Shown piece by piece: positions 17,691 to 26,674 of a stretch of DNA of 64,000 bases. The position numbers and the translations under genes were made by a program. The stretch comes from Variovorax paradoxus (GTDB taxonomy: Bacteria; Pseudomonadota; Gammaproteobacteria; Burkholderiales; Burkholderiaceae_C). The stretch's first letter is position 1. Each line of letters opens with the position of its first letter. The stretch spans positions 1,360,501 through 1,424,500 of the forward strand of contig CP063167.1 in NCBI GenBank assembly GCA_016806145.1. Reading direction: 5' to 3'. The notes under the pieces are model-generated. The model ran no database searches, was not told where the DNA came from, and saw only the letters and a list, made by a program, of their open reading frames with translations.

Positions 17691-18212
17691 ATGTCCATCA
17701 AGTTGAAGTTGTTGCGGGTCCAGACCGGGCTCACGCTGGAAGGGTTGGCGCAGGCCACCGGACTGACCAAGAGCTACGTGTCCAAGCTCGAGCGCGGCGT
17801 GTCCACGCCCTCGGTGGGCGCGGCGCTGAAGCTGTCGAAGGCGCTGGGCGTGCAGGTCGAGGAGCTGTTCGCCGAGTCGTCCGAGGAGGACCCGGTGGTC
17901 ATCCACCGCCAGCAGCCGGCGGCCGCGGGCGGCGCGGCGCGGCTGGTGTCGGGCTCGCTGCCGGGCCATCGCATGGTGGCCTTCGTGCTGCACCCGACCG
18001 ACGAGCCGGTGCGCAACCATCCGATGAGCCACCACGAGGGCGAGGAGATCCTCCACGTGCTCAAGGGCCGCATCACGCTGCAGCTCGCGAGCCGCACCGA
18101 AACGCTGTCGGCCGGCGACACCGCGCATTTCAACGCGGGCATCCCGCACAAGATCACCTCGGTGGGGAAGACGCCGGCCTCGGTGCTGCTGGTGATCGCA
18201 CAGGCGGAATGA
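17691..18212 (+). CDS. XRE-family regulator with C-terminal cupin domain
   Basis: A 173 aa regulator. Residues 1-65 are an XRE helix-turn-helix (GLTLEGLAQATGLTKSYVSKLERGVSTPS) and residues 95-170 are a cupin barrel (HHEGEEILHVLKGRITLQLASRTETLSAGDTAHFNAGIPHK) with the expected His and Glu. This architecture controls small catabolic operons in response to a metabolite bound in the cupin. It is divergent from the Bug, GST and aldolase operon and has a perfect palindrome 8 bp upstream of its start codon. Confidence 0.93.
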   Translation: MSIKLKLLRVQTGLTLEGLAQATGLTKSYVSKLERGVSTPSVGAALKLSKALGVQVEELFAESSEEDPVVIHRQQPAAAGGAARLVSGSLPGHRMVAFVLHPTDEPVRNHPMSHHEGEEILHVLKGRITLQLASRTETLSAGDTAHFNAGIPHKITSVGKTPASVLLVIAQAE

Positions 18213-18317
18213 GCGACTGAACGCCGGGCTGCGATTTCAGTCCTGCCGGCTGTGGCCCGTCGGGCCTCGCGTCGGAAGAATCGTCGGGCTCCGAGTCAGC
18301 CCGCGCAAAGCCTTCCG

Positions 18318-21300
18318 ATGTCCACGCTCCCCACCTTCACCGCCGCTCGCGGCCTTGCCCCCAAGAGCTCCTCCGCCTCGCAGGCACCGGCGTCGCGCGC
18401 CTGGAGCGTCCACGCGCCCTTCGTCGCGCTGCTGCTCGAGCACACCCGGCCTGCGATCGTCGTCGACCTGGGCGCGGACGGCGGCGTGGCGGGCGCCACG
18501 TTCAGGCAATGCATCGCGCGCGGCGCGGCCTGCCATGCGGTGGACACGCGGCTCGCGGGCCACCGCGAGGCGGCCGCGGCCTTCGCGGACGGCAGCATCG
18601 ACCTGCTGCACGTCGATGCCGCCGACCCGGCCCGGCTGGCCACGCTGGACCTCGCGCCGTGGCGCGCCAAGCTCGGCCCGCGCGCGCTGGTGCTGGTGCA
18701 CGGAACCCGCGCCAGTCGCAAGCTGCGCCGCCTGTGGGCGCTGCTGCGGCAGCGCCATCCGTCCTTCGAGTTCGAGCAGGGCCTCGGGCTCGGCGTGCTG
18801 TGCCTCGGGCCGCGCGTGCCGCCGCTCGACGGCGTGCTCGCGCGCCGCATCGAGGGCCAGGCGCAGGAACTCGAACGGCTGCGCAGCCAGGCCGCGGACG
18901 CCACGGCCAAGCGCGAGCGGGCCGAGGAAATGCTCGAGACGCGGCACTTCGAATCGCTCGAGAAGGACGTGGAGATCGCCGAGCGCGATGCACGCATCCT
19001 CGCGTTGAAGGCGCATGCCGTGGCGCAGGCCGCGCGCATCGACAGCTTCGAGGGCAGCCTCGGATTGCAGCTGGTGGTGTTCTACGGCGGGTTGCGGCTG
19101 CGCGTCTTTCCGGCGGGCACCCGCCACGGCGATTTCTACGAGCGCTGCCGCGGGCAGTTGCTGCGGCTGGTCCGGCGCTGGGTCGCGCATCGATCGGACC
19201 GGCGCGCGCTCCCATCGCCCGAAGCGATCGCCGCGCTGGCCCCGCGCGATTTCGCGCGGCAGCGGCCCTGGCTCGCGCCGCTCACGCCGCTGTCGCGCCA
19301 GAGCCTGGGCGCACGCATCCTCATCGTCGCCGAGCTGTCGCTGCCGGCCTGCAAGCGCTACCGGGTCGACCAGAAGGTCGACATGTTCGAGCACCTGGGC
19401 CTGGAGACTACGGTGCTCGACTGGCGCGACGCCGAAGCCTGCCGCGCGGCCTTGCCGTTCCATGGCCTCCTGATCCTCTATCGCGTGCCGGCCGTGCCGC
19501 ACATGGTGCTGCTGGCGACCGAGGCCCGGCGGCTGGGCGTGCCCAGCTTCTTCGACGTCGACGACCTGATCTTCGACTGGGACGCCTATCGGCGGCAGTT
19601 GCTCGCCTCGGGTGCGGCCTCCGACGGCCTGGCATCGGCGAAGGCGACGACGGCCCGGTACCGCCAGATGCTGAGCCATTGCCAGCATGGCATCGGCAGC
19701 ACGGCCGCGATCGCGCGCGGCATGGGCGAGATCGTTCCGGGCAAGACGTACGTGGTGCCCAATGCGCTGGACGAGCGCATCCTCGCGCTCGCAGCGGAGC
19801 TCGAGCGGCGTCCTGTGAAGACCGATCCGCGCTTCGTCACCATCGGCTACGGCAGCGGATCGCGCACGCACGACGGCGACTTCGGTGTCGTGGCGTCGGC
19901 GCTGTTGGCCGTGATGCAGCGCCATCCGCAGGTGCGGCTCGCGATCCACGGTCCGCTCGAGCTGCCGGCGCCGTTCCGGCGCTTCGCCGACCGGGTGTTC
20001 CAGATTCCGTTCCTGCAGGGCGACGATTACCTGCGCGCGCTGGCCTCCTGGCAGATCAGCATCGCGCCGCTCGAGGACAGCCTGTTCAACGAGGCCAAGA
20101 GCAACATCAAGTTCATCGAGGCGGCGATCCTCGGCGTGCCGAGCATCTGCTCGGGCACGGGGCCGTTTCGCGAAGCCATCGAGCACGGCCGCACGGGCCT
20201 GATCGCCGACACGTCCGAGGAATGGGAGGCGGCCCTGACGCGGCTGGTGCTCGACGCCGGCCTGCGCCACGGCATCGCGCAGGAAGCCCGCCGCGCCGTG
20301 CTGTCGCGCTACCACCCGCGGGTGGTGGCCACGCGGCAGCTGCAACAGGTGGTGGAACCGCTGCTGCCCGCGCCTTCCACGCGGCTGAAGGTGCTTGCGG
20401 TGAACGTGCTGTTCGCGCCGGTGAGCTTCGGCGGCGCGACCGTGGTCGCGGAGCAGCTGTGCCGCCGGCTGCAGGCCGACGGCTGCGACGTCATCGTCTT
20501 CACCGCCATCCTCGGGTCCGAACTCGAGCCGTACAGCGTGATGCGCTACGAGGTCGACGGGCTGCCGGTGATCGCGGTGCAGGTGGCCGACGACACGCAG
20601 CGCGCGCTCGACTACGACGATCCCCGGGTGGGCGAGATCTTCGCGCGGCTGCTGAAGTCGCTGCGGCCCGATGTCGTGCATTTCCATTCGGTACAGCGAC
20701 TCGGCGCGACGATGGCCCACGCCTGCGTCGACGCCGGCGTGCCTTACGCCATCACCTTGCACGACGCCTGGTGGCTGTGCGAGCGCCAGTTCATGGTGCG
20801 CGACGACGGCGTGTACTGCAACCAGAAGGCGATAGACCTGCGCGCCTGCTCCAAGTGCGTGCCGGACAGCGGCTTCACCTTCAAGCGCCGGTTCTTCCTC
20901 GGCGATGTGCTCGACCGCGCGAGCCTGCTGCTGGCGCCCAGCGAATTCCAGCGCGAGCTCTATGTGGCGAACGGCGTCGCGCCGCAACGGATCGCGGTGA
21001 ACCGCAACGGCGTGCCGCTGCCCGCGCGCCCGCGGCCGGCGCGCCGGCCGGAATCGCCGTTGCGCATGGCCTACCTCGGCGGCCGCGCGGTGCACAAGGG
21101 CTACTTCTGGCTGCGGGAGATCCTGGCGGGCATGCGCGCGGGCGGCTACGAACTGGTCATCACCGACATCGCCCTGCGCACCGGCGCGGCATCCGTGAAC
21201 GTCACCGAGTGGCGCGTGCCGGGCCGCGTGTGCGTGGTCGCGCCGTTCGAGCAGGCCGAGATGGACGCGTTCTACGACGACATCGACGTGCTGCTGGTGC

Positions 21301-21677
21301 CCTCGCTGTGGAAGGAGAGCTTCGGCCTGGTGGTGCGCGAGGCGCTGGCGCGCGGCATCTGGGTGATCGCGACCGCGGCGGGCGGTGTCGTCGAGGACAT
21401 CGTCGATGGCGTCAACGGGCGCGTGGTCGAGATCGGCGACACCGATGCGTTCCGCGGCGCGATCGAGGACGCGCTGGCCAGTCCCGATCGCCTGCCGCTC
21501 GGTGGCGTCAACGCGATGCTGCCGCGCATCCGCGGCTACGACGAGCAGGCCGCCGAGCTCAAGGCGTATCTGCAGCGCATCGCAGCGCCGGCGGCGCGCG
21601 TCGTCGACACGACGCAGCGGGCGTGGCGCGCGCCGGTGATCCCGATCGCCGTGCATGGCGACGTTCCCGGCGCCTGA
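18318..21677 (+). CDS. Methyltransferase-like / coiled-coil / tandem glycosyltransferase protein
   Basis: A 1119 aa cytoplasmic protein. Residues 25-150 look like a class I methyltransferase (VVDLGADGG, then SIDLLHVDA), but the SAM loop is weak. A charged coiled-coil stretch follows at about 170-245. Residues 335-680 form a first GT-B glycosyltransferase module (ILIVAELSLPACKRYRVDQK, FFDVDDLIFDWD). Residues 690-1100 form a second, GT4-like module (GGATVVAEQLCRRL, HDAWWLCERQF, SLWKESFGLVVREALARG with the donor-binding Glu). Such fusions build O-antigen or other surface glycans. No polysaccharide cluster surrounds it. ATG 18318 is preferred to an in-frame GTG at 18252. Confidence 0.82.
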   Translation: MSTLPTFTAARGLAPKSSSASQAPASRAWSVHAPFVALLLEHTRPAIVVDLGADGGVAGATFRQCIARGAACHAVDTRLAGHREAAAAFADGSIDLLHVDAADPARLATLDLAPWRAKLGPRALVLVHGTRASRKLRRLWALLRQRHPSFEFEQGLGLGVLCLGPRVPPLDGVLARRIEGQAQELERLRSQAADATAKRERAEEMLETRHFESLEKDVEIAERDARILALKAHAVAQAARIDSFEGSLGLQLVVFYGGLRLRVFPAGTRHGDFYERCRGQLLRLVRRWVAHRSDRRALPSPEAIAALAPRDFARQRPWLAPLTPLSRQSLGARILIVAELSLPACKRYRVDQKVDMFEHLGLETTVLDWRDAEACRAALPFHGLLILYRVPAVPHMVLLATEARRLGVPSFFDVDDLIFDWDAYRRQLLASGAASDGLASAKATTARYRQMLSHCQHGIGSTAAIARGMGEIVPGKTYVVPNALDERILALAAELERRPVKTDPRFVTIGYGSGSRTHDGDFGVVASALLAVMQRHPQVRLAIHGPLELPAPFRRFADRVFQIPFLQGDDYLRALASWQISIAPLEDSLFNEAKSNIKFIEAAILGVPSICSGTGPFREAIEHGRTGLIADTSEEWEAALTRLVLDAGLRHGIAQEARRAVLSRYHPRVVATRQLQQVVEPLLPAPSTRLKVLAVNVLFAPVSFGGATVVAEQLCRRLQADGCDVIVFTAILGSELEPYSVMRYEVDGLPVIAVQVADDTQRALDYDDPRVGEIFARLLKSLRPDVVHFHSVQRLGATMAHACVDAGVPYAITLHDAWWLCERQFMVRDDGVYCNQKAIDLRACSKCVPDSGFTFKRRFFLGDVLDRASLLLAPSEFQRELYVANGVAPQRIAVNRNGVPLPARPRPARRPESPLRMAYLGGRAVHKGYFWLREILAGMRAGGYELVITDIALRTGAASVNVTEWRVPGRVCVVAPFEQAEMDAFYDDIDVLLVPSLWKESFGLVVREALARGIWVIATAAGGVVEDIVDGVNGRVVEIGDTDAFRGAIEDALASPDRLPLGGVNAMLPRIRGYDEQAAELKAYLQRIAAPAARVVDTTQRAWRAPVIPIAVHGDVPGA

Positions 21678-21694
21678 GGCGTAGGCCGAATGGC

Positions 21695-21713
21695 CGACCC
21701 GGAAATCGGGTCG
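21695..21713 (+). terminator. Possible terminator hairpin after the glycosyltransferase gene
   Basis: The arms CGACCCG and CGGGTCG form a perfect 7-bp stem around a 5-base loop (GAAAT), 18 bp after the glycosyltransferase stop. Only a short TTACT tract follows, so termination would be weak or Rho-assisted. Confidence 0.4.
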
Positions 21714-21783
21714 TTACTCACGGATGGGAGGGGGCGGGACGCGGGGCAAGGGCTTACAAATCGCGGGTGGGTTCTTCGGGCCC

Positions 21784-22893
21784 ATGCCACCACCCTTTCA
21801 CCACGAATTCATGCTCTGGATGTCCTTCTCCTGCCGGCGCGGGCAGAACCCGCTCCCGTCGTCGCCGCATGCCGCGCCGCGCCGGTCCGAGCGGCCATCG
21901 GAGCGCTGGCGGCATGGCGATTCGGCCGCGCTCGCGGCCTTGCTGGCCAGGGAGGCGCCTCGCATTCCGGTGCCCGAGGCCGCGCCCGCCGAATACGCGC
22001 CCGAGTCCCTGGTCCGCAGCATGCGCTTCGAGCCGGCCCTGCATTTCCAGGTCGAGCTCGGCCCCCGTTTCTGCGTTCGCGTCGAGAGTCGGCGGCGTAC
22101 GCCGCTGTACGTGGTCGGCGGCCGCGATTGCTGGCTGCAGGTCGGCGGGGAGCCGGCGCTGCACCTGCGGCATGGCGACGTGGTGTTCCTGCCGCGCGGC
22201 GATGCGCACCGTGTCTTCTCCGATCCCGGCCTTCCCGCGTCGAGCCTCGACGAACTGCTGGCGCGTTCCTCCGGCGCCGAGCGGCACGCGCAGGCGGGCG
22301 GCGAGCACAGCGTGTGGAGCGGCGGCTTCTACCGTTCGGTGGAACTGGCCGCCCATCCGCTGGTGGCGTCGCTGCCGCCCGTGTTGCATCTGCGTGCCGC
22401 GGACGCCGCGCCCTGGCTGCGCTCCATGGCGGACGCGGTGCGCTGGATGGCCGACCGCAGGGCCGGCGGCAACGGCGTGGGCGTGACCGAGATGCTGGTC
22501 GCGCTGATGCAGCATGCGGTGCTGGCCTGGTTGCGCAATCCCGAGGTGGGCTTTCCCTTCGCGGGTTCTCCGGGGCTCGAGCTCTGCGATGCCAGGCTGC
22601 TCACGGCGCTGGAGGCGATCCATGACCGGCCCGCCGATCCATGGACGCTCGAATCGCTCGCCGCGCTGTGCCACATGAGCCGAACGGCCTTCGCCACCCG
22701 ATTCCGCGCGCAGATGAATCTCTCGCCGATGCAGTACCTGGCGCGCTGGCGCATCCACCTCGCTTCGCGGCTGCTGCGCGAACGCCGGCTGACCCTGCAG
22801 CAGGCGGCCGATGCGGTGGGCTATTCGACCGGCGCGATCCTCGCGCGTGCCTACAAGCGCGAACTCGGGAGCTCGCCGTCGCACGCTGCCTGA
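21784..22893 (+). CDS. AraC-family transcriptional regulator with cupin-6 sensor
   Basis: A 369 aa AraC regulator. Residues 75-290 hold a cupin-like sensor (VELGPRFCVRVESRRR, LRHGDVVFLPRGDAHRVFSDP), as in the cupin-6 AraC group that often governs oxidoreductase genes. The C-terminal 100 residues carry two helix-turn-helix motifs (WTLESLAALCHMSRTAFATRF and LQQAADAVGYSTGAILARAYKRE). ATG 21784 was taken as start; ATG 21811 is equally possible, and the open frame back to 21724 lacks family similarity. No evident target gene is adjacent. Confidence 0.85.
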   Translation: MPPPFHHEFMLWMSFSCRRGQNPLPSSPHAAPRRSERPSERWRHGDSAALAALLAREAPRIPVPEAAPAEYAPESLVRSMRFEPALHFQVELGPRFCVRVESRRRTPLYVVGGRDCWLQVGGEPALHLRHGDVVFLPRGDAHRVFSDPGLPASSLDELLARSSGAERHAQAGGEHSVWSGGFYRSVELAAHPLVASLPPVLHLRAADAAPWLRSMADAVRWMADRRAGGNGVGVTEMLVALMQHAVLAWLRNPEVGFPFAGSPGLELCDARLLTALEAIHDRPADPWTLESLAALCHMSRTAFATRFRAQMNLSPMQYLARWRIHLASRLLRERRLTLQQAADAVGYSTGAILARAYKRELGSSPSHAA

Positions 22894-23145
22894 GGGTGCG
22901 CCCATCCCCCAGTTGGATGAGGCGTGCGTCGGGCGCAACGCCGCGACGAAATTCCGTCGGCATGCGATCGATCCGTCACCAGGGCGCTGCTTCGCGCCCA
23001 TAAGATGCGGCCCGCGGGCACATGAGGGACGAGGAGGGCCGTGCACCGCGCCCATCGCGGCGTGTTCGGCCGAGTCCCCCCGACGCTCGCTTTCACTCCC
23101 CTGATCGACGTGGCGCGCGGCGCGCTTTGACAGAAGGCATGCGTG

Positions 23146-23418
23146 ATGGTCATCTCCAGAATTCGCAAGACCCTGCTGGCCGGATGCTGCTTGCTGGCCG
23201 CACTGGCCATTTCGGCCCAGCAGCCGCTGCCGGGCGTTCCGGGCCTCAGCTACAAGATCGGACGGCCCGCCGTTCCGGCCGCGGCCTGTCAGAAGATCAC
23301 CGTCACCGAATTCAGGTCGATGGTGAGCAAGGCGTTCCAGAAGTCGGGCTTCTCGCTCGTCGCGGTGGATGCGCAGAAGAACAAGTCGACGGTGTTCCAG
23401 TTCAGGTTCGATGCCTGA
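23146..23418 (+). CDS. Small secreted protein of unknown function
   Basis: A 90 aa product with an N-terminal signal peptide (IRKTLLAGCCLLAALAISA) and a short mature part (VTEFRSMVSKAFQKSGFSLVAVDA) that looks folded. AGAAGG lies about 10 bases upstream. No family was recognised. The frame stays open past its TGA with protein-like sequence, so it may be the front of a longer gene that has been interrupted (see 23419-23662). It is followed by a lipoprotein gene on the same strand. Confidence 0.55.
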   Translation: MVISRIRKTLLAGCCLLAALAISAQQPLPGVPGLSYKIGRPAVPAAACQKITVTEFRSMVSKAFQKSGFSLVAVDAQKNKSTVFQFRFDA

Positions 23419-23662
23419 CGCTGCCATCCCTGCGAGATCACCGAACAGTACGACCCCTACCAGCAGCTTCCGCCGGCGGGCTTGTCGGGCACCGCGAGCC
23501 GCGCAACCCTGGAGTCGAGATTCACGGCGGCCCGGGAGCGCGGCCTACGAGACGATGCGGACCGATCTCGAGCGCCATCTGCGGCCTGGCTCCGTGTTCG
23601 CGGTCGCCCCAGGCAGGCACCCCTCCGATCGCCGCGGCCGGTGCCCACGCTGCCCGCCGTGA
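23419..23662 (+). pseudogene. Possible continuation of the upstream small gene, broken by a stop and a frameshift
   Basis: Directly after the TGA of the 90 aa gene the same frame continues as RCHPCEITEQYDPYQQLPP, which reads like real protein. From about 23535 the next frame becomes the protein-like one (AYETMRTDLERHLRPGSVF) and runs to a stop at 23662. The simplest reading is one former protein of about 160 aa hit by a nonsense change and a frameshift. Chance coding potential in GC-rich DNA cannot be excluded. The remaining stretch to 23818 shows only an AT-rich patch near 23740 that may be a promoter for the lipoprotein gene. Confidence 0.3.
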
Positions 23663-23818
23663 CATGCGTGCAACAGCAGGAGAAATTCCCGCGCACTGAC
23701 GACCTGCTCCGCCGGGGATCGCTTCTCCGGGCGAGTAAAATTTATTTACAACTACACACGGGACGAGGAGACAAGGGGAGGCGTGGCCAACTCGCTTCCC
23801 TGTCCCGGCAAGACAACA

Positions 23819-24835
23819 ATGAACACATCGCTTCGCCTGCTGCCGGCCGTCCTCGGGATCTCGGTCATCCTGTCTTCTTGCGGCGGAGGTGGCGGCGGAG
23901 CCGGCAGCTATGGCGGACTGCCACCGGCCACGGCGGCCGCGCTGGCGACCATCGAGGAAGCCCGCAATCCCCCCGCGACCGTGCCCGATCCCGTCACCCG
24001 CCCGCTGCGGACGACGGTCTACACCTTCCAGCTGGGAACCGTCGATGCGAGCAGCTTCGACACCTTCTCGACCGAGCTCACGAGTCCCGCGCTCGCCGGC
24101 TACCTGCTGGATCGGATCGTCTTCGTCGATGCAACGGCGCGTGGCCAATGGCGGGCCATCTACCAGCGCAAGGGCCAGACGGCGCGCTACGAGCATCGCT
24201 TCGTCTCGACGGGCGCGCCGCTGACGCTGGCCGATTTCCAGGCGCAGGGCGCGGAGGGCTATCGCCTCACGCCGGGCAGCGGTGCCCAGCCGAAGAGCGT
24301 CTTCAGCAAGGTGTTCGGCGAAGCCATCCAGTACGGCTATGTCGATGCGATCAAGGTTCCGCTCGCCGCCGCGACGTCGCAGGAGCTGCTGCGGCCGCTC
24401 AACGACCTGGGCAAGCTGGGCTACTGCGGCACCCAGGTCCAGGGCACGGGCTTCGCCCTGGTGAAGGAGACGCCATCGACCTCGCGCTGCGTCTTCGAGC
24501 TGGTGGCCGCCAAGTCCGGCGGGAACACCGGCTTCGTCGCGGAGCAGAACGAGCAGGGCGCCAAGGGTTCGGTGTTCGTGACCTCGGCCCTCGTCGGCGA
24601 GAACGTGATGAACCTGTACGTGAGGGACGAGACGCAAACCTCCAGCTTCAAGTTCGAAGCCGTGGACGTGACGGCGACGTCCAGGCCGAACACCATCGAA
24701 CAGGCGGCGGAGCTGTTGGCCGTCCTCAATCGCGAAGGCGCGGTGGGGGCCAGGCCCTTGCGCACGTACCAGGACGGCGGGCGTCCCTACATCCTCTTCA
24801 TGACGGCCTTCGATTGCAGAGGGTTGCTCTGCTAG
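23819..24835 (+). CDS. Lipoprotein of unknown function
   Basis: A 338 aa predicted lipoprotein. The signal peptide ends with a lipobox VILSSC (Cys21), followed by a poly-Gly linker. The mature part is a globular domain with recurring segments of the type FQAQGAEGYRLTPG and LNDLGKLGYCG. These hint at repeated small alpha-beta units similar to proteins with repeated GYxF-like strands. No family name can be given. ATG 23819 is chosen over an in-frame GTG at 23783 because the hydrophobic core starts right after it. An AT-rich stretch about 60 bp upstream is a plausible promoter. Confidence 0.7.
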   Translation: MNTSLRLLPAVLGISVILSSCGGGGGGAGSYGGLPPATAAALATIEEARNPPATVPDPVTRPLRTTVYTFQLGTVDASSFDTFSTELTSPALAGYLLDRIVFVDATARGQWRAIYQRKGQTARYEHRFVSTGAPLTLADFQAQGAEGYRLTPGSGAQPKSVFSKVFGEAIQYGYVDAIKVPLAAATSQELLRPLNDLGKLGYCGTQVQGTGFALVKETPSTSRCVFELVAAKSGGNTGFVAEQNEQGAKGSVFVTSALVGENVMNLYVRDETQTSSFKFEAVDVTATSRPNTIEQAAELLAVLNREGAVGARPLRTYQDGGRPYILFMTAFDCRGLLC

Positions 24836-24868
24836 CGCTGCCCTGGTGAAGCTCGTCGTCGGCGCAAT

Positions 24869-25627
24869 CTACTGCCGACCCGCCGCCTTCACCGTGTCTT
24901 CCACCCGCCCCAGTTCGGCCTGCGTCTGCGGTCCGGCATTGCGCGCACGCACGGCCGGCAGCACCCGGTGGGCCGTGGCGATATCCGGCGGCGTCCACGC
25001 GCGCGGATCGGTGCGCGACAGGAAATAGAGGACGTTGATCAGCCCGCTCGGCGACAGCTTGTCGAGCTGGTCCGCATCGAGCAGCTTCAGGGCCAGCGCG
25101 ATCGCCTCGGCCGAATCGTTGAAGTCGCGCTGCAGGCGACCGGTCGCGCGGCGCCGCTCGTCGGCACCGGCGGCATTCACCTGCGACACCAGCCGCACGA
25201 GCTCCGCGTTCTCGATGCTGGCGATGGTGGCTACGCCCTGCGCAGCGGCCTTGCGAACCTGTTCATCGGGCGACTGCTGCAGCCCGGCGAGCAGGCCTTC
25301 GGCTTCTTCCTTGGAGAGCGCGAGCCGCACCATGGCCAGTGCCGCGTTGCGCTTGGAGCCGTCGGCCGCGCTGAGCTCGGGCACGAGGCCATAGACCCAC
25401 TTGTAGCGCTCCACCCGCTCCTTGGACTCCTCGACGCTGGTGCTGCGCCGGCGCAGTTCGGCATCGAGCGCGGCGGTCTGCACCTTCAGGTCGGCTTCGC
25501 GCTGGTCGATCTGCTGCTTGGTCTGCGCGTTCCAGGCCGTGAGCGCGATGGTGACCAGCGAACCGGCGATGCCCACCACGGTGGTGGCCCGCTGCAGCCA
25601 CGATGTCTGGGAAGGAAGATCGCTCAT
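24869..25627 (-). CDS. Membrane-anchored coiled-coil protein of unknown function
   Basis: A 252 aa protein with one transmembrane segment near the N-terminus (residues 14-31, VVGIAGSLVTIALTAWNA). A coiled coil follows (residues 32-75, QTKQQIDQREADLKVQ onward), then an alpha-helical region with HEAT-like repeats (LQQSPDEQVRKAAAQGVATIASIENAE). No enzyme motif is visible. The gene converges with the lipoprotein gene, leaving 33 bp between the stops, and is divergent from the CHAP hydrolase gene. A role in envelope organisation is possible but unsupported. Confidence 0.7.
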   Translation of the reverse strand: MSDLPSQTSWLQRATTVVGIAGSLVTIALTAWNAQTKQQIDQREADLKVQTAALDAELRRRSTSVEESKERVERYKWVYGLVPELSAADGSKRNAALAMVRLALSKEEAEGLLAGLQQSPDEQVRKAAAQGVATIASIENAELVRLVSQVNAAGADERRRATGRLQRDFNDSAEAIALALKLLDADQLDKLSPSGLINVLYFLSRTDPRAWTPPDIATAHRVLPAVRARNAGPQTQAELGRVEDTVKAAGRQ

Positions 25628-25867
25628 GGGGAACCGGACGCGAAGTCCGCCGTGCCGCAGGGAACCTGCCGATGGCCGTGACGGTAAGGCGCGCGTCCGG
25701 CACCGACCATCCTCCCGAGGAAGTAGAGCAAGCGGGATATAGGCGTGGGATGGCGGCGGTGAAAGACTCGAACCCACAACAACAAGAACATGACCCGCGT
25801 GCAACGGCGGGCATGTCAGTCGCACGGTGGATTCGAGGTCGATTCGATCAACTTGGGGGACCATGCC

Positions 25868-26662
25868 ATGCAATATCCCGGCCGCGTCATCAAGCAGGGC
25901 GAAACCGATGCCCGCATCGTTAAGGAACTCAAGAACCGGTTGAATCGGGTGCTGGTCCTGAAGGGCGGCGAAGCGGTCAAGCTCGATCCCCAGCAGCCGA
26001 GCTTCGGCCCGATGATGAAGAGCGCGGTCAAGCTCTTCCAGTCGCGCAGCGTGGACAGCGAAGGCCATGTGCTGAAGATCGACGGCGAGGTCGGCAGCAT
26101 CACCTGGGCAGCCCTGTTCGGCGACGACCAGGTGCCCGTGGCCACCAGCACCACCGACGATCTGCTGAAGCGCGCACTGGCGGTTGCGTCGGGCGAGGAA
26201 TCTCGCCAGGTGCGCGAAGTGCCGCCCGGCTCCAACCGGGGGCCCGACGTGGAGGCCTACCTGCGCAGCACCGGGCTCGGCGGCGGCCACTCGTGGTGCG
26301 CGGCCTACGTCTACTGGTGCTTCGAGCAGGCGGCCCGGCAACTCGGCCGCGCCAACCCCTTGTTCAAGACCGCGGGCTGCCTCGCGCACTGGAACGGCGC
26401 GCCTTCCAAGGGGGCGCGCCGCATCAACGCATCCGCGGCCAAGGCCGACCCGGCCGTGCTGCAGCCCGGCATGATCTTCATCATGGACCACGGTGGCGGC
26501 CTGGGTCACACCGGCCTGGTCGAGAGCGTGACGGGTGGGATCATGACGACGCTCGAGGGCAATTCGAATGTGGGCGGATCGCGCGAGGGGATCGGCGTGT
26601 TCAGGCTGACCCGCAAGGTCAACAGCGTGAACAAGGGCTTCATCGACTACGCGGGTCTCTGA
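25868..26662 (+). CDS. Peptidoglycan-binding and CHAP-type amidase, no signal peptide
   Basis: A 264 aa protein. Residues 15-85 form a peptidoglycan-binding-like helical domain (FGPMMKSAVKLFQSRS, DGEVGSITWAALFG). Residues 100-262 form a CHAP-like cysteine amidase resembling the TIGR02594 group. Cys144 lies in GHSWCAAYVYWC, His214 in GGLGHTGLVESV and Asn232 in LEGNSNVGG. It should cleave the peptide stems or cross-links of peptidoglycan. There is a strong ribosome-binding site (GGGGGA, 8 bases upstream). It lacks a signal peptide, so reaching the cell wall would require a phage-type holin, lysis or a secretion system. The lipase gene follows after 12 bp. Confidence 0.83.
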   Translation: MQYPGRVIKQGETDARIVKELKNRLNRVLVLKGGEAVKLDPQQPSFGPMMKSAVKLFQSRSVDSEGHVLKIDGEVGSITWAALFGDDQVPVATSTTDDLLKRALAVASGEESRQVREVPPGSNRGPDVEAYLRSTGLGGGHSWCAAYVYWCFEQAARQLGRANPLFKTAGCLAHWNGAPSKGARRINASAAKADPAVLQPGMIFIMDHGGGLGHTGLVESVTGGIMTTLEGNSNVGGSREGIGVFRLTRKVNSVNKGFIDYAGL

Positions 26663-26674
26663 GGAACGCCGGCC

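Noticed and set aside
25751..25830. A complete tRNA on the minus strand
   Set aside because: The T-stem has a mismatch and two wobbles, and no matching acceptor 5' half or anticodon arm is present.
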